DNA of 64,000 nucleotides from Seinonella peptonophila (GCF_900129355.1 NZ_FQVL01000006.1:62001-126000), one strand, 5' to 3'; positions 1-9,181 are shown, counted from the first letter of the stretch. Notes: generated by a model from the letters alone, not told the origin. Made by a program: numbers and translations.

Positions 1-8
1 AGCAGAGT

Positions 9-653
9 ATGGATATTCCATCAACGAAAGTAACGGTTGTGGATGGAGATACGATTAAAGTTCAATTAAAAAATAAGCAGGAGACTATTCGTCTACTATT
101 AATTGATACACCTGAACTCCATGATCGCAAGACAGGCGCACAGCAGCCTTATAGTCAAGAAGCAAAAAACTATACTACCCAATTCATTCAATCTTCAAAG
201 TTTGTTACAATCGAAAAAGATAAAACAGATCGAGACAAATACCATCGCTTATTAGCCTATGTTTACGCTGATCATAAAAGCATTCAAGAATCCTTGTTAC
301 AGAAAGGACTCGCACGTGTCGCTTATGTATTTCCGCCCAATGTAAAATACGAGAAGCAATACCGCAGTATCGAAAAAAACACGCAACAACAGAAAACGGG
401 GATTTGGTCTGTTGATCATTATGCTCAAGCTAATGGTTTTCATCCTGAAGTCATGAAAAATCTATCTCTGTCTCCTTCTGGATCAACAGAAGATTACGTA
501 GCGAGTAAAAATAGTGAAGTATATCACCCAGCAAGCTGTAAAGAGATCGTCGATACCATCAAACCAGATAATCGAATCTACTATCATACTGAACAAGAAG
601 CCATTCAAGCAGGTAAGCATCGTAGCAAAATCATAAGTTGTTGGAAAAAGTAA
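9..653 (+). CDS. Thermonuclease (SNase) family nuclease, possibly 5'-truncated by the window edge
   Basis: A calcium-dependent sugar-nonspecific nuclease of the staphylococcal nuclease family. Residues D14, R28, D33, E36 and R80 fall exactly seven positions before the Asp21, Arg35, Asp40, Glu43 and Arg87 that make up the staphylococcal nuclease active site, so an active enzyme is expected. About 50 C-terminal residues follow the OB-fold, with a VYHPASC stretch and a second late Cys, resembling the small Ada-type metal-binding tail of Bacillus secreted nucleases. No signal peptide is present from this ATG, but the frame stays open to the left edge, so an export signal may lie outside the window. 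It is followed by a clean terminator. Confidence 0.9.
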   Translation: MDIPSTKVTVVDGDTIKVQLKNKQETIRLLLIDTPELHDRKTGAQQPYSQEAKNYTTQFIQSSKFVTIEKDKTDRDKYHRLLAYVYADHKSIQESLLQKGLARVAYVFPPNVKYEKQYRSIEKNTQQQKTGIWSVDHYAQANGFHPEVMKNLSLSPSGSTEDYVASKNSEVYHPASCKEIVDTIKPDNRIYYHTEQEAIQAGKHRSKIISCWKK

Positions 654-655
654 GA

Positions 656-678
656 AACGCAGCAAGTTGCTGCGTTTT
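656..678 (+). terminator. Rho-independent terminator after the nuclease gene
   Basis: A perfect 10-bp stem (656-665 with 667-676) starts three bases after the stop codon and runs directly into a TTTT tract. It closes the nuclease transcript. Confidence 0.85.
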
Positions 679-720
679 AATATATCCCATATGATATATC
701 CCTAATATTCCTATTTAACA

Positions 721-1022
721 GATGAATACGGCAGGGTACGTGGTCACCGTAGGAGCTAATCCTTCAACGGAGGGCTACCGCAATTGTCTACTCTAGAGGT
801 GCTGATGAATTAGCTACTGAGTCAAATAAATATGAATCAAAAATCTTAACCAATTCTCGTTTACAAGGTCAATTTGAAGCGAGAGATTTTTTGGTTTCCA
901 AAGATAAAAGGTAAAATCGTTTCAGCATATTCTGGATCAAACTGAGCAAGGCTTAAATAGTAAGTTTCTAAAGCATGAGGGGATCGTGAAAGCCGCATTT
1001 GATACTCGTGGTAAACGGTAAG
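721..1022 (+). pseudogene. Decayed plus-strand coding remnant of unknown family
   Basis: Three protein-like stretches lie one after another in different plus-strand frames. The first covers about 722-778 (reads GYVVTVGANPSTEGY), the second about 778-910 (reads AIVYSRGADELATESNK and onward) and the third about 921-1022 (reads FLKHEGIVKAAFDTRGKR then stop). Two frameshifts would join them into one reading frame of about 100 codons with no start or binding site. I do not recognise the family. The end of the remnant is antisense to the last codons of the lipase gene, which suggests that a rearrangement brought both truncated genes together. Confidence 0.4.
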
Positions 1023-1614
1023 TAGCGGCTAAGGGCTGGTACATTGGAAGTGCTGGCTGTTTGGGCACTTGATCACCTGGATGTACATAATGAATACGTT
1101 GGGGAATCAATTCATATAAACATGTTGTATATTTCTTGTTTCCTATCCTAGGAGCTGCAAAAGTTATCAAACGAGGTGGCTCGATATGAGGCAACTTGAT
1201 AGCTAGCTCCACTGAAAGCATGGTCGCAATTGCCCCACCTAAACTATACCCAACAACTGTAATCGGTTTGTCAGTTTTTTTATGAGTCAGCATATGAAAA
1301 ATTGACTCTCGTAGCTGTAAGTAAAAGTCATAAAACCCTTGATGCACTGCCACTCCTTCCATTAAATGAAAAGGCACTTGTCGAATTTGAAAGTCTTTCA
1401 ACCATTCATACCATGCCTGACTTCCACGAAATATAATCAATCGTTCCTCTTCTGACTCTAAACAGACTGCAAATACACGTTTATATAAGAAGAATTTCAT
1501 TTTTAATTGGTATGAATCTAGAAATTGAAACGTTAACCCCTGATCCATCCATCGCACTTGTTGGATATTTGCTAAATAAGAAAGAGCAAGACGAACTATC
1601 TGTGTAAGGTCCAT
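937..1614 (-). CDS. Class 3 lipase-like alpha/beta hydrolase, probably 3'-truncated
   Basis: A lipase of the fungal-lipase-like class 3 family, which hydrolyses acylglycerols or phospholipid esters. The nucleophile elbow GYSLGG puts the catalytic Ser at residue 124. It is followed by the family's LITFAAPRIGN stretch and the acid motif DQVP with D181. The third catalytic residue, a His expected further on, cannot be found after D181. The last 25-30 residues have no lipase character and are antisense to a decayed plus-strand gene, so the native C-terminus is probably lost. There is no signal peptide. The gene may be inactive. Confidence 0.7.
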   Translation of the reverse strand: MDLTQIVRLALSYLANIQQVRWMDQGLTFQFLDSYQLKMKFFLYKRVFAVCLESEEERLIIFRGSQAWYEWLKDFQIRQVPFHLMEGVAVHQGFYDFYLQLRESIFHMLTHKKTDKPITVVGYSLGGAIATMLSVELAIKLPHIEPPRLITFAAPRIGNKKYTTCLYELIPQRIHYVHPGDQVPKQPALPMYQPLAATYRLPRVSNAAFTIPSCFRNLLFKPCSV

Positions 1615-1692
1615 CTCTGATCACACCTCAAAACTAAACAATCTTTTTATCCACTCAATAATGAAGCAGATCGATATCATATTATATTTAGA

Positions 1693-3042
1693 TTACAAAT
1701 TGCCTCTCTCAAAACGACCTAAGTATCTTTGCATAATCAATCGAGTTAAGCCACGATCAATCTCATCATTCGGACGCAATCGGTTTTTATCTGTTTCAAA
1801 CTCATTTAAATAAATTTTCAAAGGAGCCCATAGCTTTTGAATGAACGGATCATCCATTAAGAAATCAATTTCCGATCTTGGTAATTGATTAGCTATTTGG
1901 CTCAACCAAGGCGAATCAATACCGTAGCTGTACATTACGCTACCCTGAAATGTTTCTAACACGTCTAAATGACGTCTATGAATATCATCGAAAACCACCT
2001 TACCATAGTCAACAGACTGTAGTAATGGTTTTAAAAACTGGGGTTTATCTGGATCATGTGTGTATCGATCTCTTTCATCTGCAACGAACAAGAATTCTGT
2101 ATTAAATCCTTTTTCCTTTGCTGCTTTGAAATGATTTTCTGTTAAAGCGTACATATACTCACCTGTAACAACTGTGGATAATCCATTTTCAATTCGACTC
2201 TTTAGAATTTTATTCGCTAATGTGATTTGTGCATTGTTAAACTGATACGGTGGTAAATGATAAAGACTTGGTATTTGATCGATTACCTCAGAATCGTTCA
2301 ATTGAGCTTCCTTTAATTTCCTCATAACATATCGGTAAATATGTGGTCTTTCTATGAACGCACCAACAAAATATGGTGTTTTTTGTTTGATCTGATTCAA
2401 TCCTTGTTTCAAACTCTCCGCAAATTGGTTCTCTTCCGAAGTTTGTACTACAGATCCAAATGACTTGCTTAATTCTTGAACCCACAAAGGCATTTGCGGA
2501 TCAAGATAAATCAATTGACCTTTGTTCATCTCCATCACTATTTTTGGTTCTTCTCTTGTATCAATGATACAAGCATAAGAAACACGAGGCATCCACTTCT
2601 TCAACTCATCTCTATATTCGAGCTGCTTAGATTCTAAATCCTGAGTTTCAAAAACCATTCCTCCTGCAATCGCCCGAAAACGCATTCTTGTTTCGTTTTC
2701 TCTTATATCATCGCCACATGTTACAGCTACAAGGTTTATTTCTTCACTTTGCTGAACAGCCCGATTTAAGTATTTCGTTGGTACAACAGCGGTCTCCATC
2801 AATATGGGACGATTCTCATCAATATTACGAAATAGCTCATGTTGAATGACATCACCACACATCTCCATCGCAGTCATAAAATCTAGTCCGCTCTGAATGG
2901 CTGTGTCGATGACCATACGATCCATTTTTGGATAGGATAAAGGCAGTGCATTCTGATCTACCATTGCTTCAAAAATACTACTTTTTCCTGATCCGGGCAG
3001 ACCACATACTACAGTAAAACCTTTTAAACTAGGTTGACTCAT
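1693..3042 (-). CDS. P-loop kinase/zeta-toxin-like ATP-binding protein
   Basis: A cytoplasmic protein of about 449 residues with an N-terminal P-loop of the AAA_33/zeta-toxin kinase type. The Walker A motif GLPGSGKSS lies at residues 14-22 and the N-terminal 150 residues have the kinase-like layout, including an LMETAVVP strand. The remaining 300 residues are unfamiliar. An upstream GTG at 3051 is in frame, but a GGTGGAG binding site precedes the ATG at 3042, which is therefore preferred. No antitoxin-like partner is adjacent, so a toxin role is not supported. A metabolite or RNA kinase is equally possible. Confidence 0.6.
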   Translation of the reverse strand: MSQPSLKGFTVVCGLPGSGKSSIFEAMVDQNALPLSYPKMDRMVIDTAIQSGLDFMTAMEMCGDVIQHELFRNIDENRPILMETAVVPTKYLNRAVQQSEEINLVAVTCGDDIRENETRMRFRAIAGGMVFETQDLESKQLEYRDELKKWMPRVSYACIIDTREEPKIVMEMNKGQLIYLDPQMPLWVQELSKSFGSVVQTSEENQFAESLKQGLNQIKQKTPYFVGAFIERPHIYRYVMRKLKEAQLNDSEVIDQIPSLYHLPPYQFNNAQITLANKILKSRIENGLSTVVTGEYMYALTENHFKAAKEKGFNTEFLFVADERDRYTHDPDKPQFLKPLLQSVDYGKVVFDDIHRRHLDVLETFQGSVMYSYGIDSPWLSQIANQLPRSEIDFLMDDPFIQKLWAPLKIYLNEFETDKNRLRPNDEIDRGLTRLIMQRYLGRFERGNL

Positions 3043-3214
3043 CTGCTCCACCCTTTAGTTAAATGAGTATTTTATTTGTTAACTCTGTCGTATCATAATA
3101 GTCAAATATAGTCTAGCCGCCAATTGACAATTCATAAAACAAATTTTATTTATTTCTATCTAACTAAACCAAAGCACTCCCACTTTATATAAGCGAAAAG
3201 GTAAACTGGATGTG

Positions 3215-3274
3215 GTTCATTCACAATCCAAAGTAGAACGTCGTCCATTGTGAATGAACGACATTTTACTTTGG
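3215..3274. repeat. Two overlapping, mutually exclusive hairpins
   Basis: Arms 3215-3227 and 3247-3259 form a perfect 13-bp stem. Arms 3228-3244 and 3258-3274 form a 17-position stem with one mismatch and one G-U pair. The two stems share bases, so only one can form at a time. The element lies between the glycosyltransferase stop and the kinase-like gene on their shared strand, so it may terminate or attenuate, but no clear U tract is present. Confidence 0.55.
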
Positions 3275-3307
3275 GGTTATATAGAGGATACCATCAATCT
3301 ATCTTTG

Positions 3308-4534
3308 TTACACGAATTGCTTGATACGACTTAATAGTTCATCAGCAGCGCGAGCACAACCACCTGATTTCCGGAAGGATTGGCTAATTTTTTCGCTATT
3401 CTGTTTATAAATTGGATTTTGTAACACCTCTATCACGGCTTCCCGGAGTTTTTCAGCATTGAGTGTTTCATGATCCAAAATAACACCTGCCCCTAATTCC
3501 TTAACTCGATTCGCTACTATGGGTTGATCATTCATCAGTGGTAACATCACTAACGGTGTGCCAAAATATAAGGCTTCACTTGTGCTATTCATACCACAAT
3601 GTGTAATAAACGCATCACTATAACGTAGCACATCAAGCTGAGGGATATAGTTTCGTATAATGAAATGATCAGGTACCGAACCTAACTCAGATATTGAAAG
3701 CTGATTTCCAATGCCGAGAACAACCGTTCCATCAAAGTCATTCAAACCCTCTAGGCATGCTTTATATAAATCAGGCCTTTTATTAGCGATGGTTCCCAAA
3801 GCCATATATACAACCGCACTGTCCTTTAATCGATCAAGCGGAAAATCCCCTTGATCTTGGCGATCAATCATGGAAGGGCCAACAAACAAAAAGTTTTCTT
3901 TAAATGTGGCGGATTCTAATTGAAAATATTTAGATGTAAAGACAATATTGATATCAGCTTCGTCCATCACAGCCTGAGGAAAAGGTTGAATGGAAATTCC
4001 ATATTTTTGTTCAAGACGAGCTTTAAATGCTTCCATTTCCTCTTTTCGCCCATCTAAAGCTTTTAATATAGCTGATCCTTGCTTCTTTAATCTCTTTTTA
4101 AACAAATCACTCTCTTTATTACTTGCAAAAGTGCTCCATGTGCATACTGTTGGCAGTTGTCTTATTTCAGCAATCCATTTTCCTGGTAAACTCATGGCAT
4201 CATAGATCACATAATCATATGATTCCAAGCGGATTTCATCCAGTATCTCATCTGTGATCCATTCCATAATTTCAAACAGCTTAAATCGATTTTTGTTAAA
4301 TTGATCTAGATTTCTTCCTTGGCTCATCAGCTTCGTTACAAATTCAAACAAGATTTTTTGCGCTTTTTCAGAAATAACACGAACCGTCGCACCCGTTTTT
4401 TCTATTTTTTCTTTATATATCTGACTTGTATAGTAAGTAATCGATTCCCCTCGTGCAATCAGTTCTTGAACCAATCCAATGGTTGGATTAATATGACCTT
4501 CACCCATGTAATTGATAAATAAAACATTTCCCAA
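3308..4534 (-). CDS. Macrolide-family UDP-glycosyltransferase (GT1)
   Basis: A GT-B fold glycosyltransferase that transfers sugar from a UDP-sugar to a small-molecule acceptor. It resembles macrolide-inactivating and flavonoid-type bacterial enzymes. The N-terminus has VLFINYMGEGHINPT, with the conserved acceptor-side His. The C-terminal nucleotide-sugar signature HCGMNSTSEAL, followed by GTPLVMLPLMNDQP, is intact. Length, about 408 residues, is normal. The open frame extends to a GTG at 4543, but a GGGGTG site sits six bases before the TTG at 4534. Starting there gives MGNVLFIN, as in the family, so TTG is preferred. It stands alone, and its acceptor cannot be told from the sequence. Confidence 0.85.
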   Translation of the reverse strand: MGNVLFINYMGEGHINPTIGLVQELIARGESITYYTSQIYKEKIEKTGATVRVISEKAQKILFEFVTKLMSQGRNLDQFNKNRFKLFEIMEWITDEILDEIRLESYDYVIYDAMSLPGKWIAEIRQLPTVCTWSTFASNKESDLFKKRLKKQGSAILKALDGRKEEMEAFKARLEQKYGISIQPFPQAVMDEADINIVFTSKYFQLESATFKENFLFVGPSMIDRQDQGDFPLDRLKDSAVVYMALGTIANKRPDLYKACLEGLNDFDGTVVLGIGNQLSISELGSVPDHFIIRNYIPQLDVLRYSDAFITHCGMNSTSEALYFGTPLVMLPLMNDQPIVANRVKELGAGVILDHETLNAEKLREAVIEVLQNPIYKQNSEKISQSFRKSGGCARAADELLSRIKQFV

Positions 4535-4543
4535 AATCAACAC

Positions 4544-4870
4544 CCCATTATCAAATTTCTCTTTATTCTAAGAGAAATTAGAGGATTATACACAATATGT
4601 TTATGAAGGAAAATGCACAATTCGAACAATTACATTCTTCCATTCGATTGCGATTCGAATCAAAAACTTTTCTCCTTTTACAAGCACCAGCTAGGTATAA
4701 ATAAACCATCAACCTATACCTTGGGAAGATTGTACCTATTCAATCCAGGAGGGTACCAGGTAGATTGCACCTGCCAAAGTAGCGCGGTGCCGGGTGACGA
4801 ATTGTTCACTATCTTTGATCATGTATGAACACTTTCAAAAATACATCATAAATATATCAGCTTAAATTAA
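4544..4870. other. Intergenic region with a small GC-rich island
   Basis: About 330 bases without a supported gene. A GC-richer patch at 4745-4805 contains GGCACCGCG on the minus strand. This resembles a T-box sequence, but no stem I or specifier region fits upstream of it. No other feature is seen. Confidence 0.3.
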
Positions 4871-4873
4871 TCA

Positions 4874-4905
4874 GCCACCCCATCGATTTGTATCGATGGA
4901 GTGGC
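4874..4905 (-). terminator. Stem-loop downstream of the first RibD-like reductase
   Basis: Arms 4874-4887 and 4892-4905 pair at 13 of 14 positions with a 4-base loop. On the minus strand the stem is followed by an AT-rich stretch and not a clean U run, so termination is likely but not certain. Confidence 0.5.
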
Positions 4906-4973
4906 CTGCGTATCCGTACATTTCATCTTAATCCAACTTGTCAATAGCCTCAAATTTTCCAGTGCCTATTTAT

Positions 4974-5552
4974 TTAGTCATTTCTTACTCTTTGATAGGT
5001 AACAGCAATTACTCCAGAATCAAAAACTCTTGAATCGGTCAATTGTAATGGCAATGGATCTTCAAGATCATTAAATAATACCTTTTGATTACCTAGAACA
5101 ACTGGGCTAATCGTCAACCGATATTCATCAATCAAATCATATTTCATCAATGATTGTGCAAAGCGAGGGCTGCCTAAAATAACCATATCTTGTCCAGCTT
5201 GTTGTTTTAGTTTTAATACCTCTGCTTCTAAATCTTCTTTTATCAATCGGGAGTTTTTCCAATCCACCTGATCAAGTGTTCGTGAAAAAGCAATTTTAGT
5301 TGTATTTTCTAACCATTTTGCATGATTGATTTCATGCTGTGAACTTTTTGGGTTATCAGGTACTGATGTCCAAAAGTTTTGCATTCCTAGAAAGGTAGAA
5401 CGTCCCCATAAAACAGTGTCTACTTTTTTTAAAATTTCATTTGCATATTTTTCTAGTGCATGATCGTAAGGAATCCAATTCAAATCCCAGTCGGTAGACC
5501 CTTCCACACAACCATCAAGTGATGTATGCATGTATAGGATAATTTTTCTCAT
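4974..5552 (-). CDS. Dihydrofolate reductase-fold (RibD C-terminal) protein, copy 1
   Basis: A 192-residue protein of the RibD C-terminal/DHFR-like family (Bacillus YyaP and YwjB type). It starts with KIILYMHTSLDG, has VDTVLWGRSTF for the nucleotide-binding region and ends with ILGSPRFAQSL and SPVVLGNQKVLF. Family members are NADPH-binding oxidoreductases of unknown substrate, and many are stand-alone genes. A GAGGTGATCAGAA stretch precedes the ATG. A second, diverged copy lies about 350 bases upstream on the same strand with its own terminator, so the two are separate transcripts and probably an old duplication. Confidence 0.85.
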   Translation of the reverse strand: MRKIILYMHTSLDGCVEGSTDWDLNWIPYDHALEKYANEILKKVDTVLWGRSTFLGMQNFWTSVPDNPKSSQHEINHAKWLENTTKIAFSRTLDQVDWKNSRLIKEDLEAEVLKLKQQAGQDMVILGSPRFAQSLMKYDLIDEYRLTISPVVLGNQKVLFNDLEDPLPLQLTDSRVFDSGVIAVTYQRVRND

Positions 5553-5897
5553 TTCTGATCACCTCTGTTTAATTTGTTATTTTAAATATATATTTAGTAT
5601 CCCATACATATTTCTTTTAGATTGCTAAGAAAATTATTCATATATGAAAAAATATTTTAAATTGATTACATTCCCCAAATAAAAAACCACTAAAATTTAC
5701 GATAAGATTCCATTCATTCATCTCATACACAGCAGAAATGTATCATCTTCTTGATTTATTCAGATAGAATTACAAAAAGAGTTAAATCAACCAAATAAGC
5801 TGATTTAACTCGTGTATCATAAATATTGTCGATCAATTGTATTTAACTAACTAACAACATCATGACAATGAACATAAAATTAATTTAGTTTGAATCA
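5553..5897. other. Intergenic region between the two reductase genes
   Basis: AT-rich, with no supported gene. It holds the terminator of the upstream reductase and presumably the promoter of the downstream one. Confidence 0.4.
5774..5811 (-). terminator. Rho-independent terminator of the second RibD-like reductase
   Basis: A perfect 11-bp stem (5779-5789 with 5801-5811) is followed on the minus strand by a TTTTT run. It lies 87 bases after the stop of the reductase gene. Confidence 0.8.
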
Positions 5898-6446
5898 TTA
5901 ATCTCTATTCACCTGATAAGTAAGTACTTGAACGCCAGTTTCAAATGTTTTGGTGTCTATTAATTTCAACACTTGATTTTTAAATCCCTCGCCAAAAAGC
6001 CTTTGGCCTTTGCCTAGCACAATAGGAAAAGTCATCAACCGATACTCATCCACAAGGTCTAACTGAGCCAAAGTTTGAATTAAAGCGCCACTGCCAAATA
6101 CTAGAATGTCTTTTCCTGGCTGCTCTTTTAATTCTTTCAACTCTTTGGCAATGTCACCTTTCACCACGCTAGAATTATTCCATTCGGCTTTGTCGAGTGT
6201 ATTGGATATAACATACTTGGGATAGTTATTCATCCACTGTCCATATTCGCCTGTTTGCTCAATCATATTTGGCCAATTGGCAGCAAATCCTTCATATGTA
6301 ACACGACCAAGCAGTAATGCATCGCTCTCTTTCAGCTCTTCATATTTATATTGTTGTTGCTCATCACTTCCAAATTGGAAGGTCCATTCTGGATTCTCAA
6401 TCACACCATCAAGTGAAATAAATTCCGATACGATGACTTTTCTCAT
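5898..6446 (-). CDS. Dihydrofolate reductase-fold (RibD C-terminal) protein, copy 2
   Basis: A 182-residue relative of the neighbouring reductase. It has the same plan: KVIVSEFISLDGVIENPEW at the N-terminus, DALLLGRVTYEGF in the middle and ILVFGSGALIQTL plus FPIVLGKGQRLF near the end. The GRVTYEGF form is typical of the YyaP-like subgroup. An NADPH-dependent reductase of unknown substrate is expected. The ATG is preceded by a GGAGGAGAATG stretch. Only the fold is conserved between the two copies, so they are unlikely to be recent duplicates. Confidence 0.85.
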   Translation of the reverse strand: MRKVIVSEFISLDGVIENPEWTFQFGSDEQQQYKYEELKESDALLLGRVTYEGFAANWPNMIEQTGEYGQWMNNYPKYVISNTLDKAEWNNSSVVKGDIAKELKELKEQPGKDILVFGSGALIQTLAQLDLVDEYRLMTFPIVLGKGQRLFGEGFKNQVLKLIDTKTFETGVQVLTYQVNRD

Positions 6447-6677
6447 GCTACATTCTCCTCCGGATTATTATCTTTTAATAGAATTATCCCTATTCATTAT
6501 ACAATATATGCAATAGTTATTCATTAGAATACCTAATTAATTAAATTCGTTTTTCAATGGGCTGTTTTTAATTCAAAAGAGTTTATATTTCATGCGATAA
6601 TGAACGATAAGACCAGTCATAAAAATTTTAATAGAACAAACCAAAGTGAACTGATTTATTTTAATAGAGGTGAGCAA

Positions 6678-7115
6678 ATGAAATTTAGAGAGATCAAAGC
6701 AAGTGACACATATGCATTAAGACAAAAAGTATTGCGTCCCCATCTTCCGATTGAGGAAAATTATTATGATGATGATCATCATGCTGAAACGCTGCATATG
6801 GGGGCATTTATAGAAGGAAAATTGGTCAGTATTGTTTCATTATATCACCGATCACATGCTCAATTAACTAGTCAAAAGGCCTTTCTATTACGGGGAATGG
6901 CAACTGCCGTAGACTATAGATGGCAAGGAATCGGCAGCAAGTTAATAGGAAAAGGAATTGCTATCTTAGCTGATCGAAATGCCGATTTGATATGGTGTAA
7001 CGGAAGAGTTGCATCAAAGCCATATTATTTAAAAATGGGATTTCGAGCATGGGGAAATGTATTCGAAAACGCTCATGGTATTCCACATATCGTCATGTAT
7101 AAATATTTAGAGTAG
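6678..7115 (+). CDS. GNAT-family N-acetyltransferase
   Basis: A 145-residue GCN5-related acetyltransferase that moves acetyl groups from acetyl-CoA to an amine. The acetyl-CoA binding motif A is visible as WQGIGSKLI after the beta-strand RGMATAVDY, and YYLKMGFRAWG near the end is the usual motif B region. The open frame begins at 6600, but a GAGGTGAGCAA binding site precedes the ATG at 6678. The shorter start gives MKFREIKASD, as in relatives. The acceptor is unknown. It is monocistronic and divergent from the reductase gene. Confidence 0.85.
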   Translation: MKFREIKASDTYALRQKVLRPHLPIEENYYDDDHHAETLHMGAFIEGKLVSIVSLYHRSHAQLTSQKAFLLRGMATAVDYRWQGIGSKLIGKGIAILADRNADLIWCNGRVASKPYYLKMGFRAWGNVFENAHGIPHIVMYKYLE

Positions 7116-7259
7116 ATTTTTCCACTTCCCGCGACTTTGCAAAACGAACCCAACCTCATTTTGTAGTTTTAGTTGTTTCCAATGACTTCTATGGTAGCTC
7201 TTCCCTTTAAAAAATTCTCAATTCATCGAGGCTGGAACATATCTTTGTTGATAAGTCAT

Positions 7260-7796
7260 TTATTCCATTTTCTCTTCATATTTTTCTCGATGCAAGACTC
7301 TTTCAAGCGCATACATCTCTTTTGGATCAGTTTCTAAAGCGGGATATCCTAGCCCGATGATTGCAACCACCCTCAGATGGTCAGGAATATTCAAGTATTC
7401 TCGGACATATTTTTCACGTGTTGCCGATTCCTGCTCATCTTCTGCATGATAGACCGCTCCCCATGCTGCTCCCAGCCCTTTAGAAACTGCTGCTAACCAA
7501 AGGAATCCTCCAGCAATCGAAGCATCTTGCAGCCAATACTTACTCATTTGTTGATTTCCCACAATGACTACCGCTGCTGCAGCATCTTTTAGCCATTTCA
7601 TATAAGGTGTGGTAGAAGTTAGCTGCGACAATTTCCCACGGTCGGTTACAACGATAAATTCTCTAGAAGGTAAATTGTTACCACTGGGCGATAAATATGC
7701 CGCCTTTACCAATTGATTCATTAATTCATTTGGAATCGACTCCTGAGTAAACTTTGTAATTTCTCTACGCTTCATAATCGCTGATAACACATCCAT
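7260..7796 (-). CDS. Nitroreductase-family flavoprotein
   Basis: An FMN-dependent NAD(P)H oxidoreductase of the nitroreductase family, about 178 residues. The N-terminal MKRREITKFT, followed by SPSGNNLPSREF, marks the FMN phosphate-binding region. GLGAAWGAVY and IIGLGYPA are the C-terminal family segments. An AAGGAAG site seven bases before the ATG at 7796 sets the start, and the longer frame to 7841 has no such site. The substrate could be a nitroaromatic, quinone or enone; the sequence does not say. It is single-gene, convergent with the acetyltransferase. Confidence 0.88.
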   Translation of the reverse strand: MDVLSAIMKRREITKFTQESIPNELMNQLVKAAYLSPSGNNLPSREFIVVTDRGKLSQLTSTTPYMKWLKDAAAAVVIVGNQQMSKYWLQDASIAGGFLWLAAVSKGLGAAWGAVYHAEDEQESATREKYVREYLNIPDHLRVVAIIGLGYPALETDPKEMYALERVLHREKYEEKME

Positions 7797-8255
7797 ATTT
7801 ACACTTCCTTTATTCCAGGATCGAGAGATGCTTAGCATCATACTTTCTTTCAGTTACTTGTAATTCTATTTGAATCGAACACATCTCGATCCATGATTTT
7901 TCCCCTTATTTGTATTTTCTCTATTATCCAATGAAATTTCCACCAAAAATCGCTAACTCAATGATTAGCCATCTTGCTTCGAAATGCTGGTTACCAACAG
8001 AGGATCATATCGTTTATAGGCGAAAAGATATAAATACACTTTTAGGATATAAAAAAACCAAAGTAGGATAGCTAAGAATCTACGAAGATACTCTGATTAA
8101 TTGGAATATAAAGCTCATATATACACGATTTCGAGCTTACATTTTACAGCCAAGATCATCATAGATAATTATTTTGATTTAAATATTTTTGAAGATCGAT
8201 ATATATGTTATTATTCGGTTTAAGTATGTTAACTCTACAAAAGTGAGGTTTTGCA
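7797..8255. other. Intergenic region
   Basis: About 460 AT-rich bases between divergent genes. I see no coding signal, no strong hairpin and no clear promoter beyond the binding site of the plus-strand gene. Confidence 0.3.
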
Positions 8256-8924
8256 ATGAATCATAGACTTACTGGTCAGAACAGCTCTCGCCAATTTTTA
8301 CCTTTGAAAGACCCAAGGAGATTTACATTATCGCATTTATATCTAGTTGGTACTCTGGTTTTGATTAGTGTATTTGGAACATTTGTCTTGATCCATTCAA
8401 ACCAAGACCAAAAAACTGGGTTGAAATCGTCTTCTTCAAATCAAATAAAAACGACTCTAGTAAATAAAACACCCCATTCTACATATAACAAAAGAGTAGC
8501 GATCAATAAACCTACAATGCCTTCAAATTCAAACCCAACACAGAAAATAACAAACAAAAAGACCGAAGGGATACCAAAAGCCAGCTCAAAAATAATAACA
8601 ACCCAACCTGTCAAACAAAAACAATCGAAAACCACTGCACTTTCACAATCATCGAACAAGAGTAGCTCTAAAACGATATCATCTTCAAAATCGACATCCA
8701 ATAAAAAACAGACCCAGTCATCTACAAATAATACCATTCCTAATTCCAACAGTTATGGATACAATCAAACCAACAATAACTACCCGAACAATAGTTACTC
8801 TAGCAATAATGAATACAATTATGTAGATAACAACACAAATGACAGCCGTATTGTTTCAGTTGATCCTAACAGTTCAGGAAACAGCTATAGTAATGAACCT
8901 GGATACATCGAAGGAAGTTACTAG
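8256..8924 (+). CDS. Membrane-anchored Ser/Asn/Lys-rich surface protein
   Basis: A 222-residue protein with one hydrophobic segment at about residues 28-46 (YLVGTLVLISVFGTFVLI). It is followed by a long low-complexity tail rich in Ser, Thr, Asn, Lys and Gln that becomes Asn/Tyr/Ser-rich at the end. The layout suggests a signal anchor with an extracytoplasmic disordered region, as in wall-spanning or spore-associated proteins. No catalytic domain or sorting signal is visible. A GAGGT site precedes the ATG. The antisense frame of about 100 codons is a composition artefact. Function unknown. Confidence 0.7.
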   Translation: MNHRLTGQNSSRQFLPLKDPRRFTLSHLYLVGTLVLISVFGTFVLIHSNQDQKTGLKSSSSNQIKTTLVNKTPHSTYNKRVAINKPTMPSNSNPTQKITNKKTEGIPKASSKIITTQPVKQKQSKTTALSQSSNKSSSKTISSSKSTSNKKQTQSSTNNTIPNSNSYGYNQTNNNYPNNSYSSNNEYNYVDNNTNDSRIVSVDPNSSGNSYSNEPGYIEGSY

Positions 8925-9017
8925 ATCAAACACATAAAGAAACATTGTCTAAAGACCATAGCACTTAAATAAACCATTAAACAGTATCTAAACTGAAAAT
9001 CATGCACTGTATATAAA

Positions 9018-9060
9018 GCTAGTCCATCAACATTGATTTGTTGTTGGCTAGCTATTTTTA
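9018..9060 (+). terminator. Terminator after the surface protein gene
   Basis: Arms 9018-9032 and 9039-9052 form an imperfect stem of about 13 pairs, followed by TATTTTTA on the plus strand. Confidence 0.7.
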
Positions 9061-9181
9061 TTTAGAGAACACTGTTTATGAATGGTCATAAATGAACAGT
9101 AGTGGCGAAGTTCGATCATGTTTATCTCCTGCTGATGCTCATTATGTTAATTTTCACTTGGTAAAATAGCTTATCAGCACC

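Noticed and set aside
1693-3042. Zeta toxin of a toxin-antitoxin pair
   Set aside because: Only the P-loop is similar. There is no epsilon-like antitoxin gene next to it, and the C-terminal 300 residues differ.
4745-4805. T-box-like GGCACCGCG on the minus strand upstream of the glycosyltransferase
   Set aside because: No stem I, specifier loop or terminator with U run could be fitted in the available leader, and a glycosyltransferase is not a usual T-box target.
4613-4828. Plus-strand 71-codon frame
   Set aside because: No binding site and no protein-like pattern; it overlaps the GC-rich island only.
8441-8749. Antisense 102-codon frame in the surface protein gene
   Set aside because: An artefact of the Ser/Lys/Asn-rich low-complexity sequence on the other strand.
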